This document shows, in pieces, positions 1 through 11,907 of a stretch of DNA of 64,000 nucleotides (its first letter is position 1; every line of letters starts with the position of its first letter). This DNA comes from Primorskyibacter sedentarius (GTDB taxonomy: Bacteria; Pseudomonadota; Alphaproteobacteria; Rhodobacterales; Rhodobacteraceae). The DNA lies in contig NZ_SLZU01000002.1 in NCBI RefSeq assembly GCF_004342065.1, positions 248,001 to 312,000 on the forward strand, read 5' to 3'. A program made the position numbers and the translations under genes. Below the pieces are notes generated by a model. It ran no database searches, was not told the origin of the DNA, and was given only the letters and a program-made list of their open reading frames with translations.

Positions 1-840
1 ATGTTGCAGGAACAGTTGCAGCACCCGTTCGCTCAGCACGCGGCGATCATGCCCTGCGGCGTCGATGGCCTGATTGTCCCCCATCGGAACACCTTCGGCC
101 CATCCCAGCGTCATGACGCGGCGACCGGACAGGGACCACTTCACCTGAGGCAGCTCGAACCCCTCGTCCTTTTCGGTATTGGCTGCGAATTCAGATGCGG
201 AAGCGGACTCCAGACGCAGGTCCAGCTCTCCCATCACGACGCCTTCGAAATGGGCGATCACATCCATCGGGCGAAGCCGCCGCGAGGCGGGTGACAGCAA
301 TTCGATCATCCGGGCGGCAAAATAGAACGCGTCGATATCGGTGCGGAAAGCCCGCTCGATGCCGGGGCGAAGCACTTTCACGGCCACGGTTTCGCCGGTT
401 TCGGCAATACGTGCCTTGTGAACCTGCGCGATGGAGGCCGCGGCCACCGGCTCTTCAAACTCCGAGAAGATCTGATCGGCGGGAATTTCCATTTCCCGTT
501 CGACCTCTGCCTTGGCAAGCACGGTCGGAAAGGGGGGCAGCTTGTCCTGCAACACGCGCAGCTGAACGGCCAGCTCGTCACCCACAACATCCGGCCGGGT
601 CGAAAGCACCTGCCCGAACTTGATATAGGCCGGCCCCAGCGCGGTGAGCGCACGGGTGGCGGGGGGCATAGACGGATCGCCCTTGTAGCCCAGCCACTTG
701 AAGGGCCAGCCCAGCGTGCGCGCCGCGATCCGCAGCGATGGTGGCGCGTCGAAAGCATCCAGCACGACGCCCATGGCGCCAGTGCGTTCAAGCGTGGCGC
801 CGGTTCGGATCAGCCGCCAGATGTTGTGAGGTCCGCGCAT
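1..840 (-). CDS. ubiB: UbiB, ABC1-family atypical kinase (3' end beyond window)
   Basis: Membrane-associated ABC1/ADCK-family kinase-like protein required for ubiquinone synthesis. The reading frame is open from an ATG at 840 to the left edge, so about 280 N-terminal residues are visible and the C-terminus is missing. Visible family motifs are the KxGQ element (YIKFGQVLSTRPD), the Ala-rich loop AAASIAQVHKA and the VAVKVLRPG lysine strand. It starts 3 nt after the ubiE stop and so is the second gene of a ubiE-ubiB operon. The family is known to support ubiquinone lipid handling; the exact catalytic role is not shown by the sequence. Confidence 0.93.
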   Translation of the reverse strand, partial: MRGPHNIWRLIRTGATLERTGAMGVVLDAFDAPPSLRIAARTLGWPFKWLGYKGDPSMPPATRALTALGPAYIKFGQVLSTRPDVVGDELAVQLRVLQDKLPPFPTVLAKAEVEREMEIPADQIFSEFEEPVAAASIAQVHKARIAETGETVAVKVLRPGIERAFRTDIDAFYFAARMIELLSPASRRLRPMDVIAHFEGVVMGELDLRLESASASEFAANTEKDEGFELPQVKWSLSGRRVMTLGWAEGVPMGDNQAIDAAGHDRRVLSERVLQLFLQH

Positions 841-843
841 CCC

Positions 844-1596
844 TCAGATTTTCCAGCCCGAGTGCAGGCAGGCCACGCCCATCGTCAGATTGCGATATTT
901 TGCCTGCTCAAACCCCGCTGCCTGAACCATGCCCAGAAAGGTCTCCTGATCGGGGAAGCGGCGAATGGATTCGACCAGATATTGGTAACTGTCGCGGTCC
1001 CCGGCAATCGCCTGCCCCAAACGCGGAATGATGTTGAAGGAATAGAGATCATAGATCTTCTGCATCATGTCATTCGGGATCTGGCTGAACTCCAGCACCA
1101 TCAGGCGCCCGCCCGGACGCAGCACGCGGAACGCCTCTGCCAGCGCATCCTGCGGGCGTGTCACGTTCCGGATCCCGAAGGAAATCGTGTAGACGTCGAA
1201 ACTGTTGTCAGCGAAGGGCAGGGACATGGCGTCGCCCACGACCCAGTCCAGACTGTCGGCCATTGCCTCAGCCTCTGCCCGTTTCCGGCCTTCGATCAGC
1301 ATGGGTTCGGTCAGGTCCAGCACCGTCGCATGCCCGTGCCCGGCGCGTTTGAGAAACCGGAAAGAGATGTCACCCGTCCCGCCGGCCACATCCAGCAATT
1401 GCTGTCCGGGCCGTGGCGCAAGCCAGTCCATCATCGCATCTTTCCAGATCCGGTGGATGCCCATCGACATGGCGTCGTTCATGACGTCATATTTGGAGGC
1501 AACGGAATTGAAGACGCCCTGAACGCGTCCGGCCTTTTCGTCTTCGGGAACGGTCTGAAACCCGAAATGCGTGGTTTTCTCAGTGTCGTCGGTCAT
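844..1596 (-). CDS. ubiE: Demethylmenaquinone/2-methoxy-benzoquinol C-methyltransferase UbiE
   Basis: SAM-dependent C-methyltransferase of ubiquinone (and, in the family, menaquinone) synthesis; 250 residues, the usual length. The N-terminus has the family signature [17 protein letters not shown], followed by the SAM-binding [13 protein letters not shown] and the later motif ISFGIRNVT. The C-terminus LHSGWKI is typical. It is transcribed away from mutM, with about 85 bp of shared promoter region, and toward ubiB. It acts with UbiG, whose gene lies 13 kb away in this window, in the same pathway. Confidence 0.95.
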   Translation of the reverse strand: MTDDTEKTTHFGFQTVPEDEKAGRVQGVFNSVASKYDVMNDAMSMGIHRIWKDAMMDWLAPRPGQQLLDVAGGTGDISFRFLKRAGHGHATVLDLTEPMLIEGRKRAEAEAMADSLDWVVGDAMSLPFADNSFDVYTISFGIRNVTRPQDALAEAFRVLRPGGRLMVLEFSQIPNDMMQKIYDLYSFNIIPRLGQAIAGDRDSYQYLVESIRRFPDQETFLGMVQAAGFEQAKYRNLTMGVACLHSGWKI

Positions 1597-1682
1597 CGGG
1601 TCTTGTGATCCTCGTGTGTGACCCTTCTTATAGAGCGCCGTTCCGCCGTTACAATGCGACCCAGCCGTCAGGAGGCTCTCCA

Positions 1683-2534
1683 GTGCCCGAATTGCCAGAA
1701 GTCGAGACAGTCCGTCGCGGGCTGGCGCCGGTCATGGAGGGGGCGCGGATCGCGCGCGCGCTGATCAACCGCCCGGATTTGCGCTGGCCCTTTCCCCCGG
1801 ATATGTCCGCCCGGCTGACCGGGGCCAAGGTGGAACGGCTCCGGCGACGCTCGAAATACCTTCTCGCCGATCTGGATCGCGGCGAGTCGCTCTTGATCCA
1901 TCTCGGCATGTCGGGGCGGATGCTGGTTTCGGGCGATCCGCTTGGTCGGTTCGTGCACGCGCATCCGGCGGCCGAGAAACACGACCATGTCGTGCTGGAT
2001 ATGGATAACGGTGCGCGCATCACCTTCAACGATCCGCGCAGGTTCGGAGCGATGGATCTTCTGCCAACAACCGGTGCCGAGGCGCATCCGCTGCTGGCCA
2101 AGCTGGGGCCGGAACCGCTGGGCAATGAATTCTCGCAAAGCCATCTTGTCGAGGCGCTGCGCGGTCGGAACACCCCGATAAAATCGGCGCTTCTGGATCA
2201 GAGAATCGTTGCGGGGCTGGGCAATATCTATGTCTGCGAGGCGTTGTTTCGCGCCGGAATTGCGCCCACGCGAAAGGCGGGACACATCGCAGAGGCGCGG
2301 GTGGCCGGGCTGGTGCCGATCATTCGCGATGTCCTGTCAGAGGCGATAGATGCCGGGGGGTCATCGCTGCGCGATTTTCGTCAGGCAGATGGCGAATTGG
2401 GCTATTTTCAGCATAGTTTCGATGTCTATGGCCGCGAGGGGGATGCCTGCAGACGAGAGGGGTGTAACGGGCAAATCCGACGAATCGTTCAGGCCGGAAG
2501 ATCGTCTTTCTACTGTAGGCAATGCCAAAGATAA
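1683..2534 (+). CDS. mutM: Formamidopyrimidine-DNA glycosylase MutM/Fpg
   Basis: Bifunctional DNA glycosylase/AP lyase that removes 8-oxoguanine and other oxidised purines. The start is the GTG at 1683: it gives [14 protein letters not shown], in which the Pro exposed after Met removal is the catalytic nucleophile, and it is preceded by an AGGAGG-like site near 1670. The alternative upstream ATG would bury this proline. Other landmarks are the [11 protein letters not shown] loop, the [13 protein letters not shown] helix-two-turn-helix and the C-terminal four-cysteine zinc finger (CRREGC...CRQC). 283 residues. Divergent from ubiE. Confidence 0.96.
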   Translation: MPELPEVETVRRGLAPVMEGARIARALINRPDLRWPFPPDMSARLTGAKVERLRRRSKYLLADLDRGESLLIHLGMSGRMLVSGDPLGRFVHAHPAAEKHDHVVLDMDNGARITFNDPRRFGAMDLLPTTGAEAHPLLAKLGPEPLGNEFSQSHLVEALRGRNTPIKSALLDQRIVAGLGNIYVCEALFRAGIAPTRKAGHIAEARVAGLVPIIRDVLSEAIDAGGSSLRDFRQADGELGYFQHSFDVYGREGDACRREGCNGQIRRIVQAGRSSFYCRQCQR

Positions 2535-2598
2535 CTTGATCGGGCGCGCTCAGGTGGTAAGGAATCGGGTTTGTACGGAACAACCGAAAGCAGGTTTC

Positions 2599-3375
2599 AT
2601 GGCCTATGAGACGATCATCGTCGACGTAGAAGACCACATCGCAACCATCACGCTGAACCGGCCGGACTCGCTGAACGCGTTGAATTCGCAGCTGTTGGCC
2701 GAACTGGCAAAGGCGCTGAAGGAAGCTGATGGGAATGATCGGGTGCGCTGCATCATCCTCACCGGCAATACCAAAGCCTTCGCTGCCGGCGCGGACATCA
2801 AGGAGATGTCCGAGAAGTCCTTCGTTGACATGTACCTGTCAGATTTCTTCGGTGATGAGCATGAAGCGATCACCCGTATCCGCAAGCCGATCATCGCCGC
2901 TGTGGCGGGATATGCGCTGGGCGGCGGATGTGAATTGGCGATGATGTGCGATTTCATCATCGCTGCCGAAAACGCGAAATTCGGCCAGCCAGAGATCAAC
3001 CTCGGCGTGGTTGCAGGGATTGGCGGGACGCAGCGGCTGACCCGGTTTGTCGGGAAATCCAAGTCGATGGACATGCATCTGACCGGGCGTTTCATGGATG
3101 CAGAAGAGGCAGAGCGGTCCGGGCTTGTCAGCCGGGTGGTGCCCGCCAAGAAGCTGATGGAAGAGGCGCAAGGCGCTGCGTCAAAGATCGCGGAAAAGTC
3201 GATCCTGACGGCGATGGCGGTCAAGGAATCCGTTAACCGCAGCTATGAGACGACGCTGGCAGAAGGCATCCTGTATGAACGCCGCCTGTTCCAGTCGCTT
3301 TTTGCCACGGACGATCAGACCGAGGGCATGGCGGCTTTCCTGGAAAAGCGCGCGGCCCAGTTCCGCGACAAGTGA
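2599..3375 (+). CDS. Enoyl-CoA hydratase (crotonase family)
   Basis: 258-residue crotonase. It hydrates 2-trans-enoyl-CoA in beta-oxidation; the chain-length range cannot be read from sequence. The oxyanion-hole element [11 protein letters not shown] is present, as are both catalytic glutamates: E112 in GGGCELAM and E132 in [10 protein letters not shown]. Start ATG at 2599 is chosen because the crotonase fold begins there ([10 protein letters not shown]) and the frame upstream belongs to mutM. The Shine-Dalgarno is weak. This gene sits between mutM and rpsT/dnaA in many Rhodobacteraceae. Crotonases are functionally diverse, but both Glu residues argue for a true hydratase. Confidence 0.9.
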   Translation: MAYETIIVDVEDHIATITLNRPDSLNALNSQLLAELAKALKEADGNDRVRCIILTGNTKAFAAGADIKEMSEKSFVDMYLSDFFGDEHEAITRIRKPIIAAVAGYALGGGCELAMMCDFIIAAENAKFGQPEINLGVVAGIGGTQRLTRFVGKSKSMDMHLTGRFMDAEEAERSGLVSRVVPAKKLMEEAQGAASKIAEKSILTAMAVKESVNRSYETTLAEGILYERRLFQSLFATDDQTEGMAAFLEKRAAQFRDK

Positions 3376-3399
3376 CAGGCGATTACGGGAGGGTCGAGC

Positions 3400-3429
3400 G
3401 GCGCTGTTCCGGCCTTGCCGGAAGGCGCC
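3400..3429. terminator. Hairpin between convergent echA and small hypothetical
   Basis: GGCGC-TG-TTCCGG, a CCTTG loop, then CCGGAA-G-GCGCC forms a long interrupted stem just after the enoyl-CoA hydratase stop. There is no T-tract, so it is either a weak terminator or an mRNA 3'-end stabiliser. Confidence 0.45.
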
Positions 3430-3450
3430 CCGCCCGCCATCCCGTCGCGG

Positions 3451-3636
3451 TCAGGCCTGGCCCGGCCCGCGCAGCTGTGAAATTGCCTGTCGGATCCGGC
3501 GCCAGTTCTCGGCCTCGTCCTGATTGCCGGTCTGTTCGCTTTGTCGCAGGCGCGATGCCGCTTCGGCTTCGGCTTTGTTGCCATGGGCGCGGTAGAGTGC
3601 GCGGGCATATTCAGAGATCTTAAGTGGATCGAGCAT
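3451..3636 (-). CDS. Small conserved hypothetical protein (61 aa)
   Basis: A 61-residue, hydrophilic, helix-rich protein beginning MLDPLKISEYARALYRAHG and rich in Ala, Glu and Arg. The start at 3636 is fixed by a consensus AGGAGG about 6 nt upstream; the longer reading frame to 3771 has no comparable ribosome site and composition that looks like promoter DNA. No membrane segment or known motif was recognised. It is convergent with the enoyl-CoA hydratase and divergent from rpsT. I recall similar short proteins in this place in other roseobacters, without a function. Confidence 0.7.
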   Translation of the reverse strand: MLDPLKISEYARALYRAHGNKAEAEAASRLRQSEQTGNQDEAENWRRIRQAISQLRGPGQA

Positions 3637-3765
3637 TGCTTCCTCCTCTTCTGATCCCGGATCCAGTGGGCCGAGATCCGTTTCGGCCTCGTGCTCCGGG
3701 AGTCGCACTATACCCGAAGCGGCGTTTGCATTCCATAGCAAGGGCGCCAGCCTGGAATTTGGGCT

Positions 3766-3793
3766 TTGCATTGCCGGGCAAACTCTTTATAGG
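3766..3793 (+). promoter_or_regulatory. Candidate rpsT promoter
   Basis: TTGCAT at 3766-3771 and TATAGG at 3788-3793 with a 16-bp spacer, about 115 bp before rpsT. This is the best sigma70-like pair in the 3637-3907 gap and would give a long rpsT leader. Confidence 0.4.
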
Positions 3794-3907
3794 ACGCCGC
3801 TACATGCGCGTGATGCCCGCTTTGGCAAGATTCGACAGGTTCGGCTGAACCCTGTTGCGGGTTTCATGGTGCGAGAGATTTGAAACTTGCAAACTGGGAA
3901 TACGAAC

Positions 3908-4171
3908 ATGGCAAATACGCCGCAGTCGAAGAAACGTGCAAAGCAGAGCGAGAAGCGCTTTCTGGTAAACAAGGCGCGCCGCTCGCGCATCCGGACCTAC
4001 CTGCGCAAGGTCGAAGAGGCGATTGCATCCGGCGACAAGGATGCTGCAACCGCCGCCCTGCGCGCAGCCCAGCCAGAGCTGATGCGCGGCGTCACCAAGG
4101 GCGTCTTCCACAAGAACACCGCTTCGCGCAAGATGTCGCGCCTGACGGCACGCGTGAAGGCGATCGGCTAA
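3908..4171 (+). CDS. rpsT: 30S ribosomal protein S20
   Basis: Ribosomal protein bS20, which binds 16S rRNA early in small-subunit assembly. The protein is 87 residues, starts [17 protein letters not shown] and is very basic and helical. The start at 3908 is chosen over an upstream in-frame ATG at 3887 because the family begins MAN(T/I)xSAxKR. The end [21 protein letters not shown] is characteristic. It is followed by a strong terminator, so it is monocistronic. Confidence 0.96.
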   Translation: MANTPQSKKRAKQSEKRFLVNKARRSRIRTYLRKVEEAIASGDKDAATAALRAAQPELMRGVTKGVFHKNTASRKMSRLTARVKAIG

Positions 4172-4191
4172 ACCGATCTAACTGTTTGATG

Positions 4192-4223
4192 AAAAAGGCA
4201 TCGCCGCGGGCGGTGCCTTTTTT
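4192..4223 (+). terminator. rpsT Rho-independent terminator
   Basis: AAAAAGGCATCGCC, a GCG loop, then GGCGGTGCCTTTTTT: a GC-rich stem with one G-U pair, followed by T6, 20 nt after the rpsT stop. Confidence 0.85.
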
Positions 4224-4683
4224 GCGTTGTGGCATTCCTGCATGGGGGCCAGAGATTCTTTTTCCGATTAATGAGAGTCAAGATCGAAGATCAGTTGCCG
4301 CTCCGCAGGCGCAATTGATAGTTTGAGCCTGCGAGTCACATCGCTGGGGGGACAGGCGAAGGCAGAACCGCATCTGGGCCGAATTAATGGCCCGTGTTTT
4401 CTGCACCTCTACGCTGGCTGCCAAATGGTGGCGTAGAGTAGTTGGGGGTTATACCCCCTTGCCAGTCCATTATTTACGCGCTTGTCGCGGCCATGGCATT
4501 TTGCGTCGTCGGATTGGGACTCCGTCGGGGCTTGCCGTGCCTGTCACATGCCCGTGGATGACATCCGCTCTCCGTTGCTGTTGCGGCAACGGTGCAAGGA
4601 GTGTTTGCCTGGTCGATCTGGCCGCCCGCCGCTGCCGCGGTTGGTAGACGTTGGGAGAATGGCATGAAATGGGGCCGATTTAA
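4224..4683. other. 460-bp rpsT-dnaA intergenic region with two inverted repeats
   Basis: No supported gene. It contains CTCTACGC (4407-4414) paired with GCGTAGAG (4431-4438) across a 16-nt loop, then GGGGGT (4444-4449) paired with ACCCCC (4453-4458) across only 3 nt. No T-tract follows either. I found no good DnaA box (TTATNCACA) and no AT-rich 13-mers, so I do not call this oriC. It most likely holds the dnaA promoter and leader. Confidence 0.6.
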
Positions 4684-6057
4684 ATGACACTGGAACAATG
4701 GGGCGCGTTGCAGGACAGTCTTTGCCAGACTGTGGGCAAGAATAACTATACGAATTGGCTGAAACCGCTGAAGTTTTCTGGTGTCGAGGATGGCGTGGCG
4801 AAGTTCCACGTGCCGACGCATTTTCTGGGCAGCTACGTGTCGCAGAATTTTGGGGAACTGCTGCTGGCAAAGATCTCTGAGGGCACGAAATCCGTGCGTC
4901 GATTGCAATTCGACGTACCGTCGCAAGCGGGTGCGGCCGCTGCCAAACCGGCGCATGCGCGGCCCGAACCTGTCGAACCGGTCAGGGATGTTGCGGCACC
5001 GGCCTCTGCCGACGCTCTGCCGGGCGCACCGCTTGATGCGCGGTTCACCTTCGATTCCTTCATCGTCGGCAAACCGAACGAGCTGGCCCATGCCGCCGCA
5101 AGACGGGTGGCCGAAGGTGGCCCTGTCACCTTTAACCCGCTGTTTCTCTATGGCGGCGTTGGCCTTGGTAAGACGCACCTGATGCACGCGATCAGCTGGG
5201 AATTGCGCGAGCGCAGCCCGCAGCTGAACGTGCTTTACCTTTCGGCCGAACAGTTCATGTACCGCTTTGTCCAGGCGCTGCGCGATCGCAAGATGATGGA
5301 CTTCAAAGAGATGTTCCGCTCTGTCGATGTGCTGATGGTGGATGACGTGCAGTTCATTGCCGGCAAGGATTCCACCCAGGAAGAGTTCTTCCACACGTTC
5401 AATGCGCTGGTGGATCAGAACAAGCAGATCATCATCTCGGCGGATCGTGCCCCGGGCGAGATCAAGGATCTGGAAAACCGCATCAAGTCGCGTCTGCAAA
5501 GCGGTCTGGTGGTGGATCTGCACCCCACCGATTACGAATTGCGGCTGGGCATCCTGCAATCCAAGGTCGACGGTCACCGGCTCCAATACCCTGATCTGGA
5601 GCTTGAATCGGGCGTGTTGGAATTTCTTGCGCTGCGGATCTCGACCAATGTGCGTGTGCTTGAAGGGGCGCTGACACGGCTTTTTGCCTTTGCGTCGCTG
5701 GTTGGCCGTCCGATCACCATGGACCTGACGCAGGATTGCCTGTCGGATGTGCTGCGCGCGTCCGAACGCAAGATCACCATCGAGGAGATCCAGCGCAAGG
5801 TGTCCGAGCATTACAACATTCGTCTCAGCGACATGATCGGCCCGAAGCGGGTGCGCAGCTTTGCCCGTCCGCGGCAGGTGGCCATGTATCTGTGCAAGCA
5901 GATGACCAGCCGTTCCCTGCCAGAGATCGGCCGCCGGTTTGGCGGGCGCGACCACACCACTGTCATGCACGGGGTGAAGCGCATCGAAGAGCTCAAGCAA
6001 CAGGACGGCCAGATTGCCGAGGATCTGGAGCTTCTGCGCCGGGCGCTAGAGGCCTGA
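4684..6057 (+). CDS. dnaA: Chromosomal replication initiator DnaA
   Basis: AAA+ initiator protein that binds DnaA boxes and opens the origin. 457 residues. N-terminal domain I (MTLEQWGALQDSL...NNYTNWLKPL) is followed by a short low-complexity linker at about 75-120. The AAA+ domain has Walker A GGVGLGKT at 157-164 and Walker B aspartates at 220-221. The C-terminal DNA-binding signature GGRDHTTVMHG lies at 420-430. ATG at 4684 gives the usual alphaproteobacterial N-terminus. First gene of the dnaA-dnaN-recF-gyrB block. Confidence 0.98.
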   Translation: MTLEQWGALQDSLCQTVGKNNYTNWLKPLKFSGVEDGVAKFHVPTHFLGSYVSQNFGELLLAKISEGTKSVRRLQFDVPSQAGAAAAKPAHARPEPVEPVRDVAAPASADALPGAPLDARFTFDSFIVGKPNELAHAAARRVAEGGPVTFNPLFLYGGVGLGKTHLMHAISWELRERSPQLNVLYLSAEQFMYRFVQALRDRKMMDFKEMFRSVDVLMVDDVQFIAGKDSTQEEFFHTFNALVDQNKQIIISADRAPGEIKDLENRIKSRLQSGLVVDLHPTDYELRLGILQSKVDGHRLQYPDLELESGVLEFLALRISTNVRVLEGALTRLFAFASLVGRPITMDLTQDCLSDVLRASERKITIEEIQRKVSEHYNIRLSDMIGPKRVRSFARPRQVAMYLCKQMTSRSLPEIGRRFGGRDHTTVMHGVKRIEELKQQDGQIAEDLELLRRALEA

Positions 6058-6078
6058 AGTCGCAACAGTTCGGTAGCA

Positions 6079-6107
6079 AAGGGCGTCTTCTTGTGGAAGG
6101 CGCCCTT
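6079..6107 (+). terminator. Hairpin between dnaA and dnaN
   Basis: AAGGGCGTCTTC (6079-6090), TTGTG loop, GAAGGCGCCCTT (6096-6107): 12-bp arms with one T-G pair. No T-tract follows, so partial termination or an mRNA processing site is more likely than full termination. Confidence 0.5.
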
Positions 6108-6205
6108 GACGCCCCGAAAAATCCAATGGACAAACCAACAAAGCGCTTGGAACCGCCTTTGGCTGCGGCTACCGTGTGTGTCCCGGTAAATCGGAGGGTC
6201 GAGGG

Positions 6206-7324
6206 ATGAAGTTCAGCATGGAACGCGGCACGTTGCTTAAGGCAGTGGCGCAGGCGCAATCGGTTGTGGAGCGCCGCAACACGATCCCAATCCTTGCAAA
6301 CGTCCTGATCGAGGCCGAGGGAGACACCGCATCCTTCCGCGCGACGGATCTTGATATCGAGGTGGTGGACAAGGCGTCGGCACAGGTCGAACGCGCAGGC
6401 GCCACGACGGTTTCCGCCGTCACGCTGCATGAAATCGTTCGCAAACTGCCGGATGGCGCTCTGGTCACGCTGACCGAGGAAAGCGCGTCCGGGCGGATCA
6501 CGGTCGAGGCGGGCCGGTCCAACTTCAGCTTGGCCACCCTGCCCAAAGAAGACTTCCCGGTGATGGCGTCTTCGGAATATTCAGCGAATTTCTCGGCTGA
6601 TGCGAAAGTGTTGCGGCGGCTGTTCGACAAGTCGAAATTCGCGATTTCGACCGAAGAAACACGGTATTACCTGAACGGCGTCTACATGCATGTCGCCGAT
6701 GGCGAAGATGGCAAGGCGCTGCGCTGCGTGGCGACCGATGGCCACCGCCTTGCCCGGATCGACGCGCCCCTGCCGAAGGGCGCCGAGGACATGCCCGGCA
6801 TCATCGTGCCCCGCAAGACCGTGGGCGAACTGCGAAAGCTCTTGGAAGACGACGACATGCAGATCGCCGTTTCGGTTTCGGAAACAAAGGTGCGCTTTGC
6901 CACGCCGGATATCACGCTGACCTCCAAGGTGATCGACGGTACGTTCCCCGATTACACACGCGTGATCCCGCAGGGCAACACCCGCCGGATGGAGGTGGAC
7001 GCCGCCGATTTCGCCAAGGCGGTGGACCGCGTGGCAACCGTGTCTTCGGAACGTTCGCGCGCCGTCAAGCTGGCCCTGGACGAGGATCGGCTGATCCTGT
7101 CGGTGAACGCACCGGACAGCGGCGCGGCAGAGGAAGAACTGGCCGTCGCCTATAGCGACGAACGGCTGGAGATCGGGTTCAACGCGAAATACCTGCTGGA
7201 GATTGCCAGCCAGGTGGACCGCGAGAATGCGGTGTTCCTGTTCAACTCCTCCGGGGATCCCACGTTGATGCGGGAAGGCAACGACACCAGCGCCGTCTAC
7301 GTGGTCATGCCGATGCGCGTTTGA
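6206..7324 (+). CDS. dnaN: DNA polymerase III beta subunit (sliding clamp)
   Basis: Ring-shaped processivity clamp for DNA polymerase III; 372 residues, the normal size for three clamp domains. Start ATG at 6206 (MKFSMERGTLLKAVAQAQSV) follows a GGAGGG..GAGGG purine run. Family landmarks are ERRNTIPILANV, KFAISTEETRYYLNGVYMH and the C-terminal VVMPMRV, which forms part of the peptide-binding pocket. It lies 148 bp after dnaA, with a hairpin between them, and is followed by recF 49 bp later. Confidence 0.97.
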   Translation: MKFSMERGTLLKAVAQAQSVVERRNTIPILANVLIEAEGDTASFRATDLDIEVVDKASAQVERAGATTVSAVTLHEIVRKLPDGALVTLTEESASGRITVEAGRSNFSLATLPKEDFPVMASSEYSANFSADAKVLRRLFDKSKFAISTEETRYYLNGVYMHVADGEDGKALRCVATDGHRLARIDAPLPKGAEDMPGIIVPRKTVGELRKLLEDDDMQIAVSVSETKVRFATPDITLTSKVIDGTFPDYTRVIPQGNTRRMEVDAADFAKAVDRVATVSSERSRAVKLALDEDRLILSVNAPDSGAAEEELAVAYSDERLEIGFNAKYLLEIASQVDRENAVFLFNSSGDPTLMREGNDTSAVYVVMPMRV

Positions 7325-7373
7325 CGGCGCGGGCCGCACCAAACCTGCCCGCCGCCGGGGCTGCGGACCTTTC

Positions 7374-11028
<3,655 letters not shown>

Positions 11029-11030
11029 AT

Positions 11031-11066
11031 TCCGGCGCCGTGACAGGCTGCACCCTTGGCGCCGGA
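11031..11066 (+). terminator. Hairpin downstream of gyrB
   Basis: TCCGGCGCC (11031-11039) and GGCGCCGGA (11058-11066) are perfect 9-bp arms directly after the gyrB stop; a third GGCGCCGG lies at 11075-11082. There is no T-tract. Confidence 0.45.
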
Positions 11067-11191
11067 TGACATGTCGGCGCCGGGGTGGTCTTCAGGAAAA
11101 CGTATGTGGGACTGACCGGGCTTGTGTCTGGCGTTTTAGACCGGGAGGGGCCGTGCCATGCGGCCCGCATTTTGGCGGGGGCAGGGGGCGT

Positions 11192-11788
11192 TCACCTCTC
11201 CGTGCCATAAAAGGCAAGGAACATGTCCACGCAATCCGTGATGACCGTGTCATTGTCCAGTTCGGCCTTCGCGCCCATGAGGAACAGCGGCCAGACGAGG
11301 AAATGCTTGACCATCGACAAGAGCTGACCGGCCGCGAAACCGGGATCGGCCTGCCGCAGCGCACCGGCCTGCATCGCCCCTGAAATCAGCGCCTTGATCG
11401 GGCCATCCTGCATCGCCGCCTTTGACAGAAATGCCCGCGCCAGATCCTGATCGCGCAGCAGTTCAGACATCACAAGCCGGTTCAGCCCCATATAATGCTC
11501 GCCATTCAGATGGCTGACATAGTCGCGCACCGCTGCGACCAGCTGATCGCGCAGCGGCGCATCGGGTCGATAGCTTAATTTCGGCGCGGCCGCGATCTGT
11601 TCCAACAGGATGTCGGTGATCGCCTGAAACAGCAGCTCCTTGCTTTCGAAATGCTTGTAGAGGGTCCGCTTGGAAACGCCCGCCAGCTCTGCAATCCGGT
11701 TCACCCGTGCGGCCGGGAAACCCTGCTCGCGGAACTCCTCGATGGCTGCATCCAGAATATCTTTTCGTTTCTTTTCAGTCAGTTTCAT
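11192..11788 (-). CDS. TetR/AcrR-family transcriptional regulator
   Basis: A 198-residue one-component repressor. The N-terminal helix-turn-helix is clear (RVNRIAELAGVSKRTLYKHFESKELLF, about residues 28-54); the C-terminal ligand domain is less conserved. Start ATG at 11788 (MKLTEKKRKDI) is preferred because the in-frame ATG at 11824 lies inside a GTAAAC-N6-GTTTAC operator. The gene diverges from an SDR gene, with two identical palindromes between them, so it probably controls both. Ligand unknown. Confidence 0.88.
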   Translation of the reverse strand: MKLTEKKRKDILDAAIEEFREQGFPAARVNRIAELAGVSKRTLYKHFESKELLFQAITDILLEQIAAAPKLSYRPDAPLRDQLVAAVRDYVSHLNGEHYMGLNRLVMSELLRDQDLARAFLSKAAMQDGPIKALISGAMQAGALRQADPGFAAGQLLSMVKHFLVWPLFLMGAKAELDNDTVITDCVDMFLAFYGTER

Positions 11789-11816
11789 CGATCCAGCCTC
11801 ACTCCGCGCGACAAAA

Positions 11817-11834
11817 GTAAACATTTGGGTTTAC
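11817..11834. promoter_or_regulatory. TetR-type operator 1 (GTAAAC-N6-GTTTAC)
   Basis: Perfect inverted repeat GTAAAC (11817-11822), spacer ATTTGG, GTTTAC (11829-11834). An identical-arm partner lies 39 bp away. It lies between divergent tetR and SDR genes. Confidence 0.75.
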
Positions 11835-11855
11835 AAGCGCGCCTTCCATCCATAT

Positions 11856-11873
11856 GTAAACCCCGGAGTTTAC
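11856..11873. promoter_or_regulatory. TetR-type operator 2 (GTAAAC-N6-GTTTAC)
   Basis: Perfect inverted repeat GTAAAC (11856-11861), spacer CCCGGA, GTTTAC (11868-11873). Arms are identical to operator 1 while the spacers differ, as expected for a protein-binding site. Confidence 0.75.
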
Positions 11874-11907
11874 AAACGCAAGCGCCACGGCGCCAGAGGA
11901 TCACCAG

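Noticed and set aside
4224-4683. oriC next to dnaA
   Set aside because: No convincing DnaA boxes, no AT-rich unwinding element. In several alphaproteobacteria the origin is elsewhere (near parAB or hemE), so I do not call it.
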